64,000 nt of DNA from Sporomusa malonica (lineage in GTDB: Bacteria > Bacillota > Negativicutes > Sporomusales > Sporomusaceae). Shown here one piece after another: positions 53,378 to 62,454 of this stretch (position 1 is its first letter; every line of letters starts with the position of its first letter). Made by a program: the position numbers and the translations under genes. The stretch lies in contig NZ_FWXI01000015.1 of NCBI RefSeq assembly GCF_900176355.1, forward strand, positions 62,001-126,000. Reading direction: 5' to 3'. Below the pieces are notes generated by a model. It had not been told where the DNA came from. It searched no databases and saw only the letters and a list, made by a program, of their open reading frames with translations.

Positions 53378-54439
53378 GTGCGGATAACCAATAATATGCT
53401 AGCCCAGAATAGTCTCTGGAATATTAATAATAACCTGCGTCGGCTTGGTACGGCCCAAGACAAACTATCCACCCAATCCAAAATTCAGCTGCCTTCAGAT
53501 GATCCGATTGTCGCCACTCGTGCATTAAAATACCGTAATTATGTCTCATCTGTGGAGCAATATCAACGAAATATTGATGATGCAACCTCCTGGATGGAGG
53601 TGAGCGAGTCGGCATTAGGTCAATTGGGCGAAGTGCTTCACCGGGTAAAGGATTTGACGATACAAGCCTCCAGCACCAGCAGTATTAGTGATGCTGATAA
53701 AAAGGCAATTAAGTCTGAAATTAGTACACTTAGAGACAATGTCATCGATATCATGAACACATCTTATGCCGGTAGATATGTTTTTGGCGGCTTTGCAACC
53801 GATCAGCCCCCTTATAAGATCGAATCAACTTCATTAGGTGAGAAAGTGACTTATAAAGGACACTATGTAAGTGTTGGCGGGCCGGTAAGTAACTCCATAT
53901 CAGACGCCGATCTCATTACTTATTGTCAGGCTAACCTAACTAACCAGTACCATGAGCCAGGAAAGCAGCAGATGCAATACAATACTGGTTTTGGTAGTGA
54001 AATTGCAGTAAATGTGGAAGGGCAAAACATTATTGGCCAAGAGGCCGGCAGCAATTTATTTGATGTATTTGACAAGCTTCTATTAGGCCTGGATGGTAAC
54101 ACACAATATAAGGCAGCCGAGATAACCGGGACTCCACCGACAGTTACAGCACAAACCAAAGATCTTAATCTTAGTGATTTACTTGGAGATTTGGATAAGA
54201 ATCTAAACCTGGCAATAACAGTCCGAACAGATCTGGGCGCTCGGATGAACTATGTGGACAGAGCTAAAACTAAGATCGAGAGTGATTATACTACATATAT
54301 GACGTTAATGAGTAATAATGAGGATGTGGACGTAGCTCAGGCTTCCGTCGAAGCAAAGTCTGCAGAATACACCTACAATGCATCTTTGGCAGTGGGTTCC
54401 AAGGCCATTACTCAGAGCTTAATTGATTATATAAAATAA
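53378..54439 (+). CDS. flgL: flagellar hook-associated protein FlgL
   Basis: 353 residues, flagellin-like. N-terminus RITNNMLAQNSLWNINNNLR, with LGTAQDKLSTQSKIQLPSDD and the helix ASSTSSISDADKKAIKSEIS; centre YAGRYVFGG; C-terminal helix VDVAQASVEAKSAEYTYNAS. It forms the second junction ring before the filament. GTG start behind gaggtgactgagcgaa. Last recognisable gene of the flagellar unit; no FlgM, FliW or CsrA follows. Confidence 0.92.
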   Translation: MRITNNMLAQNSLWNINNNLRRLGTAQDKLSTQSKIQLPSDDPIVATRALKYRNYVSSVEQYQRNIDDATSWMEVSESALGQLGEVLHRVKDLTIQASSTSSISDADKKAIKSEISTLRDNVIDIMNTSYAGRYVFGGFATDQPPYKIESTSLGEKVTYKGHYVSVGGPVSNSISDADLITYCQANLTNQYHEPGKQQMQYNTGFGSEIAVNVEGQNIIGQEAGSNLFDVFDKLLLGLDGNTQYKAAEITGTPPTVTAQTKDLNLSDLLGDLDKNLNLAITVRTDLGARMNYVDRAKTKIESDYTTYMTLMSNNEDVDVAQASVEAKSAEYTYNASLAVGSKAITQSLIDYIK

Positions 54440-54482
54440 TTCAGTCTTCGGATTAATGGTGGTATTCCGGTCTGCCTTGTGG

Positions 54483-54510
54483 CTGTGAATGCTCACAGGA
54501 AGGACTTTTT
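54483..54510 (+). terminator. weak terminator after flgL
   Basis: ctgtga-atgc-tcacag stem, then gaaggac and five T; the gap before the T run makes it weak. Confidence 0.3.
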
Positions 54511-54564
54511 ACAATTATGGATAATAGAGTATATGTATTATATAGAAAGGACAGGTGAATTACT

Positions 54565-54813
54565 ATGGCCTGCGGTGAACTACGGCAAACAGTCCCCGGT
54601 GAACGCGAGCCCCCTTGGACTAGCCTTAGTATGGATTTTACATGTTTTTCTTATCAACTGCTTAGCTACTGGCTAAGCAAAGTCGCAAAGGAATGCGTAA
54701 ATGGTATTAGGTTTGGTAAAGCATTGACGCTTTGTCTCGCTAGCAGACGATCTGCCCTAATGTGCGTTACCTGGGCTCCATTGCGAATATTTCTTTTCTC
54801 TGGATGTTTTTAA
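54565..54813 (+). CDS. doubtful small ORF between flgL and the response regulator
   Basis: 82 codons with aggtgaattact before the ATG. Translation begins MACGELRQTVPGEREPPW and is Cys/Ser/Trp-rich without clear structure. It might be real or an accident. The rest of the 54440-54847 gap shows nothing else firm; a ggcaaac/aacgcgagcc stretch (54588-54613) only faintly recalls a c-di-GMP riboswitch. Confidence 0.25.
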   Translation: MACGELRQTVPGEREPPWTSLSMDFTCFSYQLLSYWLSKVAKECVNGIRFGKALTLCLASRRSALMCVTWAPLRIFLFSGCF

Positions 54814-54847
54814 AACGTGACATTGCATGCTTTCTAGGGGTTATGCC

Positions 54848-55513
54848 ATGACACCCCGCGTATTCTTATGTGAAAACAACGAGACCTTTGCCCAAATGCT
54901 TACCTTTTATTTAGAGAAAGAAGGCTGGGACGTTACTATTTTCAGCAACGATGCATCTTCCCTCTTGAATGTGGCTGATTGCCCGAACCTGTGGATTCTG
55001 GACGCCGACGGCGAGGAATGGGTTAATATCATGAGGAAGATACAAAAAAAATCCACTCAGATTCCGATAATATTAACTTCAGAACATGAGAAGACCATTA
55101 ACCGGGTCTGGGGTTTTGAATTAGGTTGTGCCGATTTTATCGTAAAGCCATTTATGCCGAAAGAGCTTGTTTTTCGCGCCCGGAAAATACTGAATCGTTG
55201 TGAGTTAGGCTCAGCCTCCGAACTGACAGAGGTTGCGAGGTTACAAGGGTATCACCTCGACCTCCAAAGAAGAATAGTTTTGCTTGACAAACTGCCTGTA
55301 GATCTGACATCTAAGGAATTTGAACTGCTCTGCCTTTTTTCGCGTCACAAGGGTATTGCATTATCACGCGAGCAAATCCTAAAATCAGTGTGGGGAGAAA
55401 ATTACTTTGGTTCTGACCGGGTAGTAGATGATCTTGTCCGCAGGGTGCGGCGAAAGCTTACAGATCTGGAAATAGATACAGTATATGGCTACGGTTACCG
55501 GATTGTTTCATAG
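54848..55513 (+). CDS. OmpR-type response regulator with altered acid pocket
   Basis: 221 residues from the ATG at 54848 (tagggg 8 bp before). Receiver domain 1-115: the usual acid pair reads E9-N10-N11, D52 lies in LWILDADGEEW, T77 and K100 (VKPF) are kept. C-terminal winged helix (about 130-221): LTSKEFELLCLFSRHKG, SREQILKSVWGENYFGSDRV, VRRKLTDLEIDTVYGYGYRI. No kinase gene is adjacent. The altered acidic pocket suggests weak or phosphorylation-independent control. It follows the flagellar genes and could regulate them, which is inference. Confidence 0.88.
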   Translation: MTPRVFLCENNETFAQMLTFYLEKEGWDVTIFSNDASSLLNVADCPNLWILDADGEEWVNIMRKIQKKSTQIPIILTSEHEKTINRVWGFELGCADFIVKPFMPKELVFRARKILNRCELGSASELTEVARLQGYHLDLQRRIVLLDKLPVDLTSKEFELLCLFSRHKGIALSREQILKSVWGENYFGSDRVVDDLVRRVRRKLTDLEIDTVYGYGYRIVS

Positions 55514-55544
55514 ATCAGCCTTTTCCACATAAATTATGTTTGTG

Positions 55545-55571
55545 CCGCACAAGGATGTGCGGTATTTTTTT
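55545..55571 (+). terminator. terminator of the response regulator gene
   Basis: ccgcaca / tgtgcgg stem with agga loop and a long T run. The rest of the 55572-55856 gap holds a Thr/Asn-type open frame (55687 on) with no support. Confidence 0.75.
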
Positions 55572-55856
55572 AGTCACATTGCTTAATGGAGTTTGCCTGT
55601 GGATTACATTTCGCTCACACTCGAATTACTATTATTAAAAAACCTTTAGTAATTAATGCAGGATATTGTAATTTATTGTAGAATTATTGTTGATGAATTC
55701 AAAATCATTAGTCATCTGCCATGTTTGTCAAGTCATCACTTCCATCTTAGAGAACAATGCTTCGCTCCTGAACTCACAAGTATCTTTTTCAGCATGCTTT
55801 GTGACGAATCCACCAGCGAAAATAATGGCTAAGACATATGAAAGGCGGCGATTCAG

Positions 55857-56300
55857 GTGGGTTACAGCGGGCAGCAAGCCCCCTCTGGACCAAAAGCATT
55901 TCCGGTATTTTGGGATTATTCGGACTGTGGGCAACGTTCTGTTGTTAGACACCAGATCAAGCACCTCCTGTGTAAATTAACTGGTGAAAAAGCGCAAAAA
56001 CTTGAACTGGTCTTAGGAGAAGCACTATCGAACGCAAATAGGCACGGCAGTGCTATCCGGTTAAAAATCAATATAATTGGTTCTAAACTTATTCTCCGCG
56101 TACGAGATAATGGTGCCGGATTTCGCGGTAATGCCAGAATTGCCGAATTAGCCGCAGTTGATATGGGGCAGTTATTTGAGAGCCTGCTTACAAGCGAACG
56201 GGGCAGGGGAATTCCGTTGATGATGTTATGGTCAGATAAACTACTATATAATAAGCACGGTAATGAAGTTATGTTGATCAATTGTCTGAGAGATAAGTAA
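55857..56300 (+). CDS. HATPase anti-sigma-factor-like protein
   Basis: 147 residues. GTG start at 55857 behind aaaggcggcgattcag, with an in-frame stop 18 bp upstream that fixes it. A single HATPase_c_2 domain of the RsbW/SpoIIAB kind: N-box LVLGEALSNANRHG, G1 box DNGAGF and G2 box GRGIPLMM. Such proteins phosphorylate anti-anti-sigma factors or bind sigma factors. No partner sigma factor or STAS protein is next to it. Extra N-terminal ~20 residues are Pro/Gly-rich. Confidence 0.75.
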   Translation: MGYSGQQAPSGPKAFPVFWDYSDCGQRSVVRHQIKHLLCKLTGEKAQKLELVLGEALSNANRHGSAIRLKINIIGSKLILRVRDNGAGFRGNARIAELAAVDMGQLFESLLTSERGRGIPLMMLWSDKLLYNKHGNEVMLINCLRDK

Positions 56301-56389
56301 ATAAGACGTCATTACCTCACCGGCGGCAGGGAACCAGCCCGACCATAGCTAATATACCTATAGGCGATACTCTTATTAGGAGTGATTAT

Positions 56390-57235
56390 ATGAACCTTGG
56401 TTTCACCGATATACTATGGATCCTTTTTCTGCTGATTACCCTCCTGCCGATGCTTCAACAACGCAGTATTGGCTCCCGCAGACTAAATCTCCTGCAGCGC
56501 ATTGAGGCAAAACGTCAGTCGCGTGTGATTAGCCTGATCCATCGCCAAGAAGCCATCAGTCTGCTGGGAATTCCGATCAGCCGCTACATCAATGTCGAAG
56601 ATTCCGAGCATATTCTTCGAGCCATTCGGCTGACGCCTGACGACATGCCAATCGACTTAATCTTGCATACTCCGGGCGGCTTGGTTCTGGCCTCAGAACA
56701 AATTGCCCGCGCCCTTCAGCAGCACAAGGCTAAGGTAACTGTTTTCGTACCTCACTATGCCATGTCTGGCGGGACTATGATTGCCCTTGCGGCAGATGAG
56801 ATTATCTTAGATCCCAACGCTGTACTAGGCCCTGTTGACCCCCAGCTCGGTCAGTATCCTGCAGCCTCTATCCTAAAAGTAGTAAAACAAAAAAATATTG
56901 ATAAAATTGACGACAATACCTTAATTCTAGCTGATATGGCCGAGAAGGCGGTAAGGCAAGTGCAGGAATTTGTTAGAGTTCTGCTACTGGATAAAATGTC
57001 CCCTGAAAAAGCAGAAGACCTGGCTAAAACGCTGGCCGAAGGACGCTGGACCCATGACTACCCTATCACCTGCGAAAAATTACGTGAAATGGAGCTGCCA
57101 AGCATTTGTAACGAGATGCCTTTGGAAGTATATGAACTCATGGAGCTATATCCTCAACAAGCGCAACAACGCCCGTCGGTTCAATACATTCCTATCCCTT
57201 ACGATACTAGCAAAAAAACACCCAGGAATATGTAA
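56390..57235 (+). CDS. membrane-anchored Clp-fold serine protease (SDH/PF01972)
   Basis: 281 residues. One N-terminal helix (about 7-22), then a ClpP/SppA-type fold: ILHTPGGLVLASEQIARAL, the nucleophile in FVPHYAMSGGTMIALAAD and LDPNAVLGPVDPQLGQYPA, as in serine dehydrogenase proteinases. Probably cleaves membrane-associated peptides. Ribosome site taggagtgattat. Own terminator follows. Confidence 0.85.
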   Translation: MNLGFTDILWILFLLITLLPMLQQRSIGSRRLNLLQRIEAKRQSRVISLIHRQEAISLLGIPISRYINVEDSEHILRAIRLTPDDMPIDLILHTPGGLVLASEQIARALQQHKAKVTVFVPHYAMSGGTMIALAADEIILDPNAVLGPVDPQLGQYPAASILKVVKQKNIDKIDDNTLILADMAEKAVRQVQEFVRVLLLDKMSPEKAEDLAKTLAEGRWTHDYPITCEKLREMELPSICNEMPLEVYELMELYPQQAQQRPSVQYIPIPYDTSKKTPRNM

Positions 57236-57256
57236 ATACTCTGGGTGCCTTTTTTT
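57219..57256 (+). terminator. terminator of the protease gene
   Basis: cacccag / ctgggtg stem overlapping the stop codon, then a run of seven T. Confidence 0.75.
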
Positions 57257-57371
57257 GTCCTGTTATTTTATGCTAGTAGGGGTCCCGCCAATCATTGTCG
57301 TATCCAGACTATTTGGTTCCATAATTTGCGCTAACCGATGCGATGGGTGTATTTTCTACCATTAGTCATAA

Positions 57372-57417
57372 AGATGGCCGACCGGGATATTATCCGGGCC
57401 GGCCATCTTTATTTTTC
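57372..57417 (-). terminator. terminator of the two-partner secretion operon
   Basis: gatggcc...ggccatc stem with an inner ccgg pair, T residues on both sides; directly after the OmpH-like stop. Confidence 0.7.
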
Positions 57418-57876
57418 TTACTTCCCGGTACTCTTCCTCAGAACGTCTTCCGTTATATCCACGCCGCCATATACCACGACGGCTTTCCCCACCACTACCG
57501 ACAGCCCCTTGGCGTCTGCCACCTCCTTGACGGCAGCCACTATCTTGTCGGTAATGGGCTTTAAAAGTTCCAGGCGCTTCTGCTCCAGCCGCTGGCCGAG
57601 CTGGCGGTCAAGGTCCTGTTTTTCCCTGTCGCCCAGGCCGACCGACTTCGCGGCGAATTCCTGCCTCACCGCTTCCTGCTCCGCCGTCAGGGCCTCGTTG
57701 GCCTTGGCCGTATCCGGGTGATGGTCGACCAGGTAGATAAAGTCGACGCAGCCGACCGGCGAGGCGGCCGGCGCAGCCGGGGCGGCCTGGGCCGACGGCG
57801 CGCCAAACGCCAGGAAGATGCCCAGGGCTGCAAGCAGGTTTGCCCGGTAAAATTTTTTTGGTATAAACAATTCCAT
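57418..57876 (-). CDS. OmpH/Skp-like periplasmic chaperone
   Basis: 152 residues from the ATG at 57876 (ggagggaaagagggg before it; an ATG upstream at 57909 lacks support). Signal peptide (about 1-32, ending near PSAQAAP), then the Skp layout: FIYLVDHHPDTAKANEAL, a long charged coiled coil (REKQDLDRQLGQRLEQKRLE) and a beta end VAVKEVADAKGLSVVVGKAVV. OmpH/Skp holds unfolded outer-membrane proteins in the periplasm. Being last in the TPS operon suggests a dedicated chaperone for the TpsB or TpsA protein. Confidence 0.85.
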   Translation of the reverse strand: MELFIPKKFYRANLLAALGIFLAFGAPSAQAAPAAPAASPVGCVDFIYLVDHHPDTAKANEALTAEQEAVRQEFAAKSVGLGDREKQDLDRQLGQRLEQKRLELLKPITDKIVAAVKEVADAKGLSVVVGKAVVVYGGVDITEDVLRKSTGK

Positions 57877-57905
57877 CCCCTCTTTCCCTCCACCTGAGCG
57901 AAAAA

Positions 57906-58202
57906 TCACACTTGCCCGGGCTGACTGTCCGCCTTTTTCTCCGCCAGGCTGGCGATGTTCGCGCCTGCCGGCGGATTTTGTTTCAGCACCCCGGCCTCGA
58001 TAAGTTGCTTTACGATGTTCTCCTGGACCGCCAGCGACTGGATGAGGCCTTCCAGCGGCATGATGATCCGATTACTGATATCGACTACCGGCTGGCCGTT
58101 GTCGCTTTTCAGATGCGGCTGGACGGTCATCAGGTCGATGCGGACCAATTGTCCGGTGACGTGGATGGCGCTGATGCCGTCGACGAAGATTTCCTGTTGC
58201 AT
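57906..58202 (-). CDS. unrecognised 98-aa protein of the TPS operon
   Basis: 98 residues from the ATG at 58202 (gggaggagagacctgac upstream). Begins MQQEIFVDGISAIHVTGQLV, has HLKSDNGQPVVDISNRIIMP and a helical part GLIQSLAVQENIVKQLIEAG, then an Ala/Gln-rich tail. No signal peptide, so cytoplasmic. Not recognised. It sits 16 bp after tpsA and 29 bp before ompH. Confidence 0.7.
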   Translation of the reverse strand: MQQEIFVDGISAIHVTGQLVRIDLMTVQPHLKSDNGQPVVDISNRIIMPLEGLIQSLAVQENIVKQLIEAGVLKQNPPAGANIASLAEKKADSQPGQV

Positions 58203-58218
58203 GTCAGGTCTCTCCTCC

Positions 58219-61200
58219 CTATTGCCGATCTTGGCTGAACTGTCCAAGACCGCTAAGGTTGATACCGGAGTCGGCGATGGTGTAAAGCGGGCCGAAAATA
58301 CCGCCCATGTGGCCACCGAAGCCGCTCCCCAGGCCCCAGTAACCGTTCGGGCCGAAGCCGTTGCCAGTGCTTCCTCCGCTGGAACCCGTCTGGCTGGCCG
58401 TGCCCACGGCCCCGAGGTAGGCGGGGTTGCTTGCCGGTCGCACCGTCAACACGCCGTTAACGAAGCTCACTGTATAGTTTGGCGAAGTCAGCCCGTAGGG
58501 CGTTATCGCGTAGCTGCCGGGAGACGAGTTAGTGGTCGCGGCGGTGGCAAAAGCGAGCGTACCGCTCAGCGACGCCGGAGTGTCTCCGGCTGCCAGGCCG
58601 CTGTAGCTGGCGGTGAAGGCCGGGTTGGCCTGGCCGGTGTAGCGGCTGGCGTTGTTGGCTGTGACGGTCAGCGCTGCTTTGTTGATGGTGCTGCTGGTGT
58701 TGGCGGCGTAGGTTACGGTGTAGTTGTTGCCGCCGTTGCCGTCGTTCACGGTCACGTCGCTTACCGTTACCGTCTTGTTGCCTATCCCGGCGCTGGCGTT
58801 GGTGAAGGCGAAGCTGCCGCCGCTTACAGTGTCTTGCACACCGCCGTTGCTGGCGTTAGTGTACAGCGTGCCGCTCGTGACGATGGCGCTGCCGGCGACC
58901 GTGGTCGTGCCGTCGTAGGTCTTGGTGACGTCGCCGGTGCTGACGGTCAGCGCCGCCTTGTTGATGGTGCTGCTGGTGTTGGCGGCGTAGGTTACGGTGT
59001 AGTTGTTACCGCCGTTGCCGTCGTTCACGGTCACGTCGCTTACCGTTACCGTCTTGTTGCCTATCCCGGCGCTGGCGTTGGTGAAGGCGAAGCTGCCGCC
59101 GCTTACAGTGTCTTGCACACCGCCGTTGCTGGCGTTAGTGTACAGCGTGCCGCTCGTGACGATGGCGCTGCCGGCGGCCGTGGTCGTGCCGTCGTAGGTC
59201 TTGGTGACGTCGCCGGTGCTGACGGTCAGCGCCGCCTTGTTGATGGTCAGCGTGCTGCCGGGCGAGTAACTGACGTCATAACCCTGATTGTCGGTGGAGT
59301 ACAGACCAGTCAGCCCATACGCGCCGGCATTTTTTCCGCTGCCGTAGGAAAGCGTCCCTGACAGCAGGCCGGTATCGGTGCCGGGCGAATAGTTCACGTT
59401 GGTGAGAGGGCCGCTGTAGGCGGCGCCGTCATAAGTCTTGCTTACGCTGTCGGCGTTGACGGTGGTCTGCGTCAGTAAGGAGCGCAGGAGTGGGGCGGTC
59501 TGGCCCGCATAGATGCGCCAAACCGTGCTGTCGCCACCGATGTCTGATATATTCCAGCCGGCAAAATTGGCAGCCTGTTTCATCTGCGCCTCAGTTAAAC
59601 CGGTGGCCTGAGCATTCGTACCGGTGGTGGCGCCATAGGCGATACCGGGCAGCCCGCTATTGTTGGTGGTATTCCAGTAGGAGCCTGTGACGCTGCCGTT
59701 GTCATTCCAGCCCACCAGCCCGCCGATGCCGCCGCTTGTGGCGCTGACAGTGCCGGTGGCTGAGCCGGTACTGTAGGAATTGGTGATGCTGCCCTTATTA
59801 TAGCCTACCAGCCCGCCGGTTCCGCCGCCTTTTGTGCCGCTGATGCTGCCGGTGACTGCACCGGCGCTGTAGGAGTTGGTAATGCTGCCGCTCATATCGT
59901 TAGTTCCCACCAGCCCGCCGACGCCGCGCGGTAAAAAAGAGCTGTTGATGCTGCCGGCGACTGAGCCGGTACTGTAGGAGGTTGTGATGCTGCCGTTGTT
60001 ATAGCCCGCCAGCCCGCCGACGTCAGTGCCACTGCCGGTGACCGCACCAGTGCTGTAGGAGCCTGTAATGCTGCCGCCAAGGTTCATTCCCGCCAGCCCG
60101 CCGACGTTGCTGGCGCCGTTGACCGCGCCGGTGCTGTGGGAGCTGGTGATGCTGCCGTTCGTATTGTTTTCCCCCACCAGCCCGCCGACACTGTTGGTGC
60201 CGTTGACCGCGCCGGTGCTGTAGGAGCCGGTGATGCTGCCGTTGTTATAGCCCACCAGTCCGCCGACAGTGGAGGAGCCGGTGACCGCGCCGGTATTGTA
60301 GGAGCCCATGATGCTGCCGGCGTTCCAGCCCACAAGTCCGCCGACAGTGGAGGAGCCGGTGATGCTGCCGCCCACCAACCCCACGTTGCGGATAGTCCCT
60401 GTGGAATAGCCAAACAGACCGATATAGCCATCCCCGGGTCTGTTAATCGTCAGCCCGGTGATGGTGTGGCCGAGGCCGTCAAAGGTGCCGCTGAACGCGG
60501 GGTAGCCAGAAAGAGGGTCAGAGCCGATGGGGTTAAAGCCTTTGCCGCTGTTCCAAGCCGCGGCGCTGCTGACGTCGAGGTCGTTGACCAGTATGTGGTT
60601 TTTCCCCACCATGTTATAACCGCCGACGCCCTGCAGGCCGTACACATCGCTGATTTGGTAAGGACTGGCGGTGCTGCCGTCGCCCGCTATCGCCCGGATG
60701 AAAGTGGCGCCGCGGGCGGGGCGGAAGTCGGTGGCGCTGAAGGCGGGCAAAACGCTGGCGATCTGACGCCAGGTGCCATTATTTAAAGTAAATGTTTTAA
60801 CACTGACCGCCGCCGAGGCGGTGATGATGCCGCTGGTTATGCCGTTGCCGCTATTGCTGCTGTCTGCCCAAAGGTTCAGACCGCCATTCGGTGCAGTGAT
60901 GGCGGCATTGATGTAGATGTTGTTGCGGGCCATCAGTATCAGGGGGCAAACGGTGTCCCAAGTCACTGCATCGTTGATAGTGATATTGTCAACGTTGCCT
61001 GAGCCGCCAACCGTCACTTCTACCGCTCCATTGTTTTTTAACATCCCGCTGAGCAAAGTGCCGGTAATATCCCCGCCGCTGGCCGCAATCGTAAAATCCG
61101 CAGGATCAAGCAGCCACTTGCCGCCGATTCCTTTGCTGGCCAGCGTATTGACATTGGCTGTATCGGCAATGGTCAGCTTCTGCTTGCCGGAGGTCTCGAC

Positions 61201-62433
61201 GCTGCCGCCGTTGCCGCTGGCAGAGCCGCCTTTGGCGGTGATAGTGCCGGCAAAGTTCGTGGTATCATTGGCCCAGACCACGACCTGTCCGCCGTTGCCA
61301 CTGGTGATGGCGTCGGCGATGATGGTCGCCCCGGCTGCAACGGCGGTATTGGTGGCGGCGTATTCGCTGCTGCCGCCCTGGTAGGCCCCGCCGATGAGGG
61401 CGGTGCCGCCGCCAGCGTCGCCGGCGACGTCGATACTTGAGCCTGAAGCCAGGGTAACGGTATCACCCAGCACCTTGACGGTGCCGCCGGTCTGGCCGGC
61501 CGCTTTGCCGCTGGCGTCAAGGGCGCCGCTATTCGTCACCGTGCCGCCTTCCAGGCGGATGACGCCGTTGACATTGTTTACGCTCTGGGCCCGGATGACG
61601 CCGCGGTTGTTGACAACGGTATTTAAGAGAGCGTCCTTGGTGCCGGCGCTCATGATGACCAGGCCGCCGTCGGCTCTAATACTGCCGGTATTGACCGCGC
61701 TGCCGCCCAGCGCGCCGGTGTCCACGGTGACGTTCAGCAGCTTGTCGCCGTTAAAGTCGAGGCCGACTTTGCTGCCGGCCGCCAGAGCGGTCACCCGGGC
61801 GGCAATGACGCCTTCGTTTTTAACCTGCGGCCCGAGAAGCACGACATGGTCGGCGGCGGTAAGGGTGCCCTGATTGACGACGCTGCCTGCATTCGCAGCT
61901 TTGCTGAAGGTGTAGTTGCCTGACAGAAAGTCGCTGTCGGCGATATTGAGAGTGGAAGCCACCAGGCCGCTCACATTGACTTGAGCGCCGGGGGCGAATA
62001 AGATGCCGCTCGGGTTGATGAGAAAAACTCTGCCGTTGGCGGATAGTGTGCCGTATATATTGGAGGCGCTATTGCCGATAACCCGGTTGAGGGCGACGGA
62101 AGTTGCCCCTGGCTGGACGAAATTCACTGTCTCGCCCCCGGCGATGGAGAAGCTCTGCCAGTTGATGATTGCTTTATTGGTCGATTGATTGACAGTCATG
62201 GTCGAACCGTTGGTCGTGATCGCTGCCGCACCGCTGGTGACGGTGCCGCCCGTCGGGTTGGCCCACCCCACATTGACAGCACTCAAGAAGATTGCTGCCG
62301 CCGCTACCGGGGGCAGCAGCTTTTTCGCCAGCCGCGATGCCGTAGAGGTAATTTCCACCCTGATTTCTTCTGGTCGGTAGGTCGCCCAGCCGGGTTTTCC
62401 TTTCACCCAGTTACGCCGCCATTTTCTTTGCAT
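58219..62433 (-). CDS. TpsA-type secreted hemagglutinin/adhesin with GLUG and MBG repeats
   Basis: 1404 residues. Long signal peptide (about 1-58, basic start MQRKWRRNWVKGKPGW). Two-partner secretion domain (about 60-175: NPTGGTVTSGAAAITTNGST, NFVQPGATSVALNRVIG, ANGRVFLINPSGILFAPGA, VNVSGLVAST). A long beta-helix follows, then about a dozen GLUG motifs (about 680-910: VGGLVGYNNGSITGSYSTGA type), a linker, two tandem 93-residue MBG domains encoded by 279-bp near-identical repeats (58671-58949 and 58950-59228), one further MBG-like unit and a Gly-rich tail. Exported to the surface through the partner TpsB; probably adhesin or toxin carrier. Start ATG with gagggggtaacaaag. Confidence 0.93.
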   Translation of the reverse strand: MQRKWRRNWVKGKPGWATYRPEEIRVEITSTASRLAKKLLPPVAAAAIFLSAVNVGWANPTGGTVTSGAAAITTNGSTMTVNQSTNKAIINWQSFSIAGGETVNFVQPGATSVALNRVIGNSASNIYGTLSANGRVFLINPSGILFAPGAQVNVSGLVASTLNIADSDFLSGNYTFSKAANAGSVVNQGTLTAADHVVLLGPQVKNEGVIAARVTALAAGSKVGLDFNGDKLLNVTVDTGALGGSAVNTGSIRADGGLVIMSAGTKDALLNTVVNNRGVIRAQSVNNVNGVIRLEGGTVTNSGALDASGKAAGQTGGTVKVLGDTVTLASGSSIDVAGDAGGGTALIGGAYQGGSSEYAATNTAVAAGATIIADAITSGNGGQVVVWANDTTNFAGTITAKGGSASGNGGSVETSGKQKLTIADTANVNTLASKGIGGKWLLDPADFTIAASGGDITGTLLSGMLKNNGAVEVTVGGSGNVDNITINDAVTWDTVCPLILMARNNIYINAAITAPNGGLNLWADSSNSGNGITSGIITASAAVSVKTFTLNNGTWRQIASVLPAFSATDFRPARGATFIRAIAGDGSTASPYQISDVYGLQGVGGYNMVGKNHILVNDLDVSSAAAWNSGKGFNPIGSDPLSGYPAFSGTFDGLGHTITGLTINRPGDGYIGLFGYSTGTIRNVGLVGGSITGSSTVGGLVGWNAGSIMGSYNTGAVTGSSTVGGLVGYNNGSITGSYSTGAVNGTNSVGGLVGENNTNGSITSSHSTGAVNGASNVGGLAGMNLGGSITGSYSTGAVTGSGTDVGGLAGYNNGSITTSYSTGSVAGSINSSFLPRGVGGLVGTNDMSGSITNSYSAGAVTGSISGTKGGGTGGLVGYNKGSITNSYSTGSATGTVSATSGGIGGLVGWNDNGSVTGSYWNTTNNSGLPGIAYGATTGTNAQATGLTEAQMKQAANFAGWNISDIGGDSTVWRIYAGQTAPLLRSLLTQTTVNADSVSKTYDGAAYSGPLTNVNYSPGTDTGLLSGTLSYGSGKNAGAYGLTGLYSTDNQGYDVSYSPGSTLTINKAALTVSTGDVTKTYDGTTTAAGSAIVTSGTLYTNASNGGVQDTVSGGSFAFTNASAGIGNKTVTVSDVTVNDGNGGNNYTVTYAANTSSTINKAALTVSTGDVTKTYDGTTTVAGSAIVTSGTLYTNASNGGVQDTVSGGSFAFTNASAGIGNKTVTVSDVTVNDGNGGNNYTVTYAANTSSTINKAALTVTANNASRYTGQANPAFTASYSGLAAGDTPASLSGTLAFATAATTNSSPGSYAITPYGLTSPNYTVSFVNGVLTVRPASNPAYLGAVGTASQTGSSGGSTGNGFGPNGYWGLGSGFGGHMGGIFGPLYTIADSGINLSGLGQFSQDRQ
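58671..59228 (-). repeat. 279-bp tandem duplication in the MBG region
   Basis: Two head-to-tail copies, 58671-58949 and 58950-59228, in phase (93 codons). I can see about four base differences, so the duplication is recent or kept identical by conversion. Confidence 0.9.
59700..60400 (-). repeat. GLUG repeat array
   Basis: About a dozen repeats of roughly 25 residues with GGLVGxNxGxITxSYSTGxV; the DNA copies are similar but diverged. Confidence 0.85.
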
Positions 62434-62454
62434 CTTTGTTACCCCCTCTAGTTC

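Noticed and set aside
54588..54613. Possible c-di-GMP (GEMM) riboswitch near ggcaaac / aacgcgagcc
   Set aside because: Only short words match; the stems needed for P2 and P3 do not form in my reading.
55687..55980. 97-codon frame before the HATPase gene
   Set aside because: It overlaps the well-supported GTG start at 55857 by over 120 bp in another frame and has no ribosome site.
57955..59361. 468-codon open frame on the + strand opposite tpsA, with internal repeats
   Set aside because: Antisense of a repeat-rich, G+C-rich real gene; it has no ribosome site and its repeats simply mirror the MBG duplication.
58671..60400. Repeats considered as a CRISPR array
   Set aside because: Repeats are coding, in phase and without unique spacers of constant length; they are protein domain repeats.
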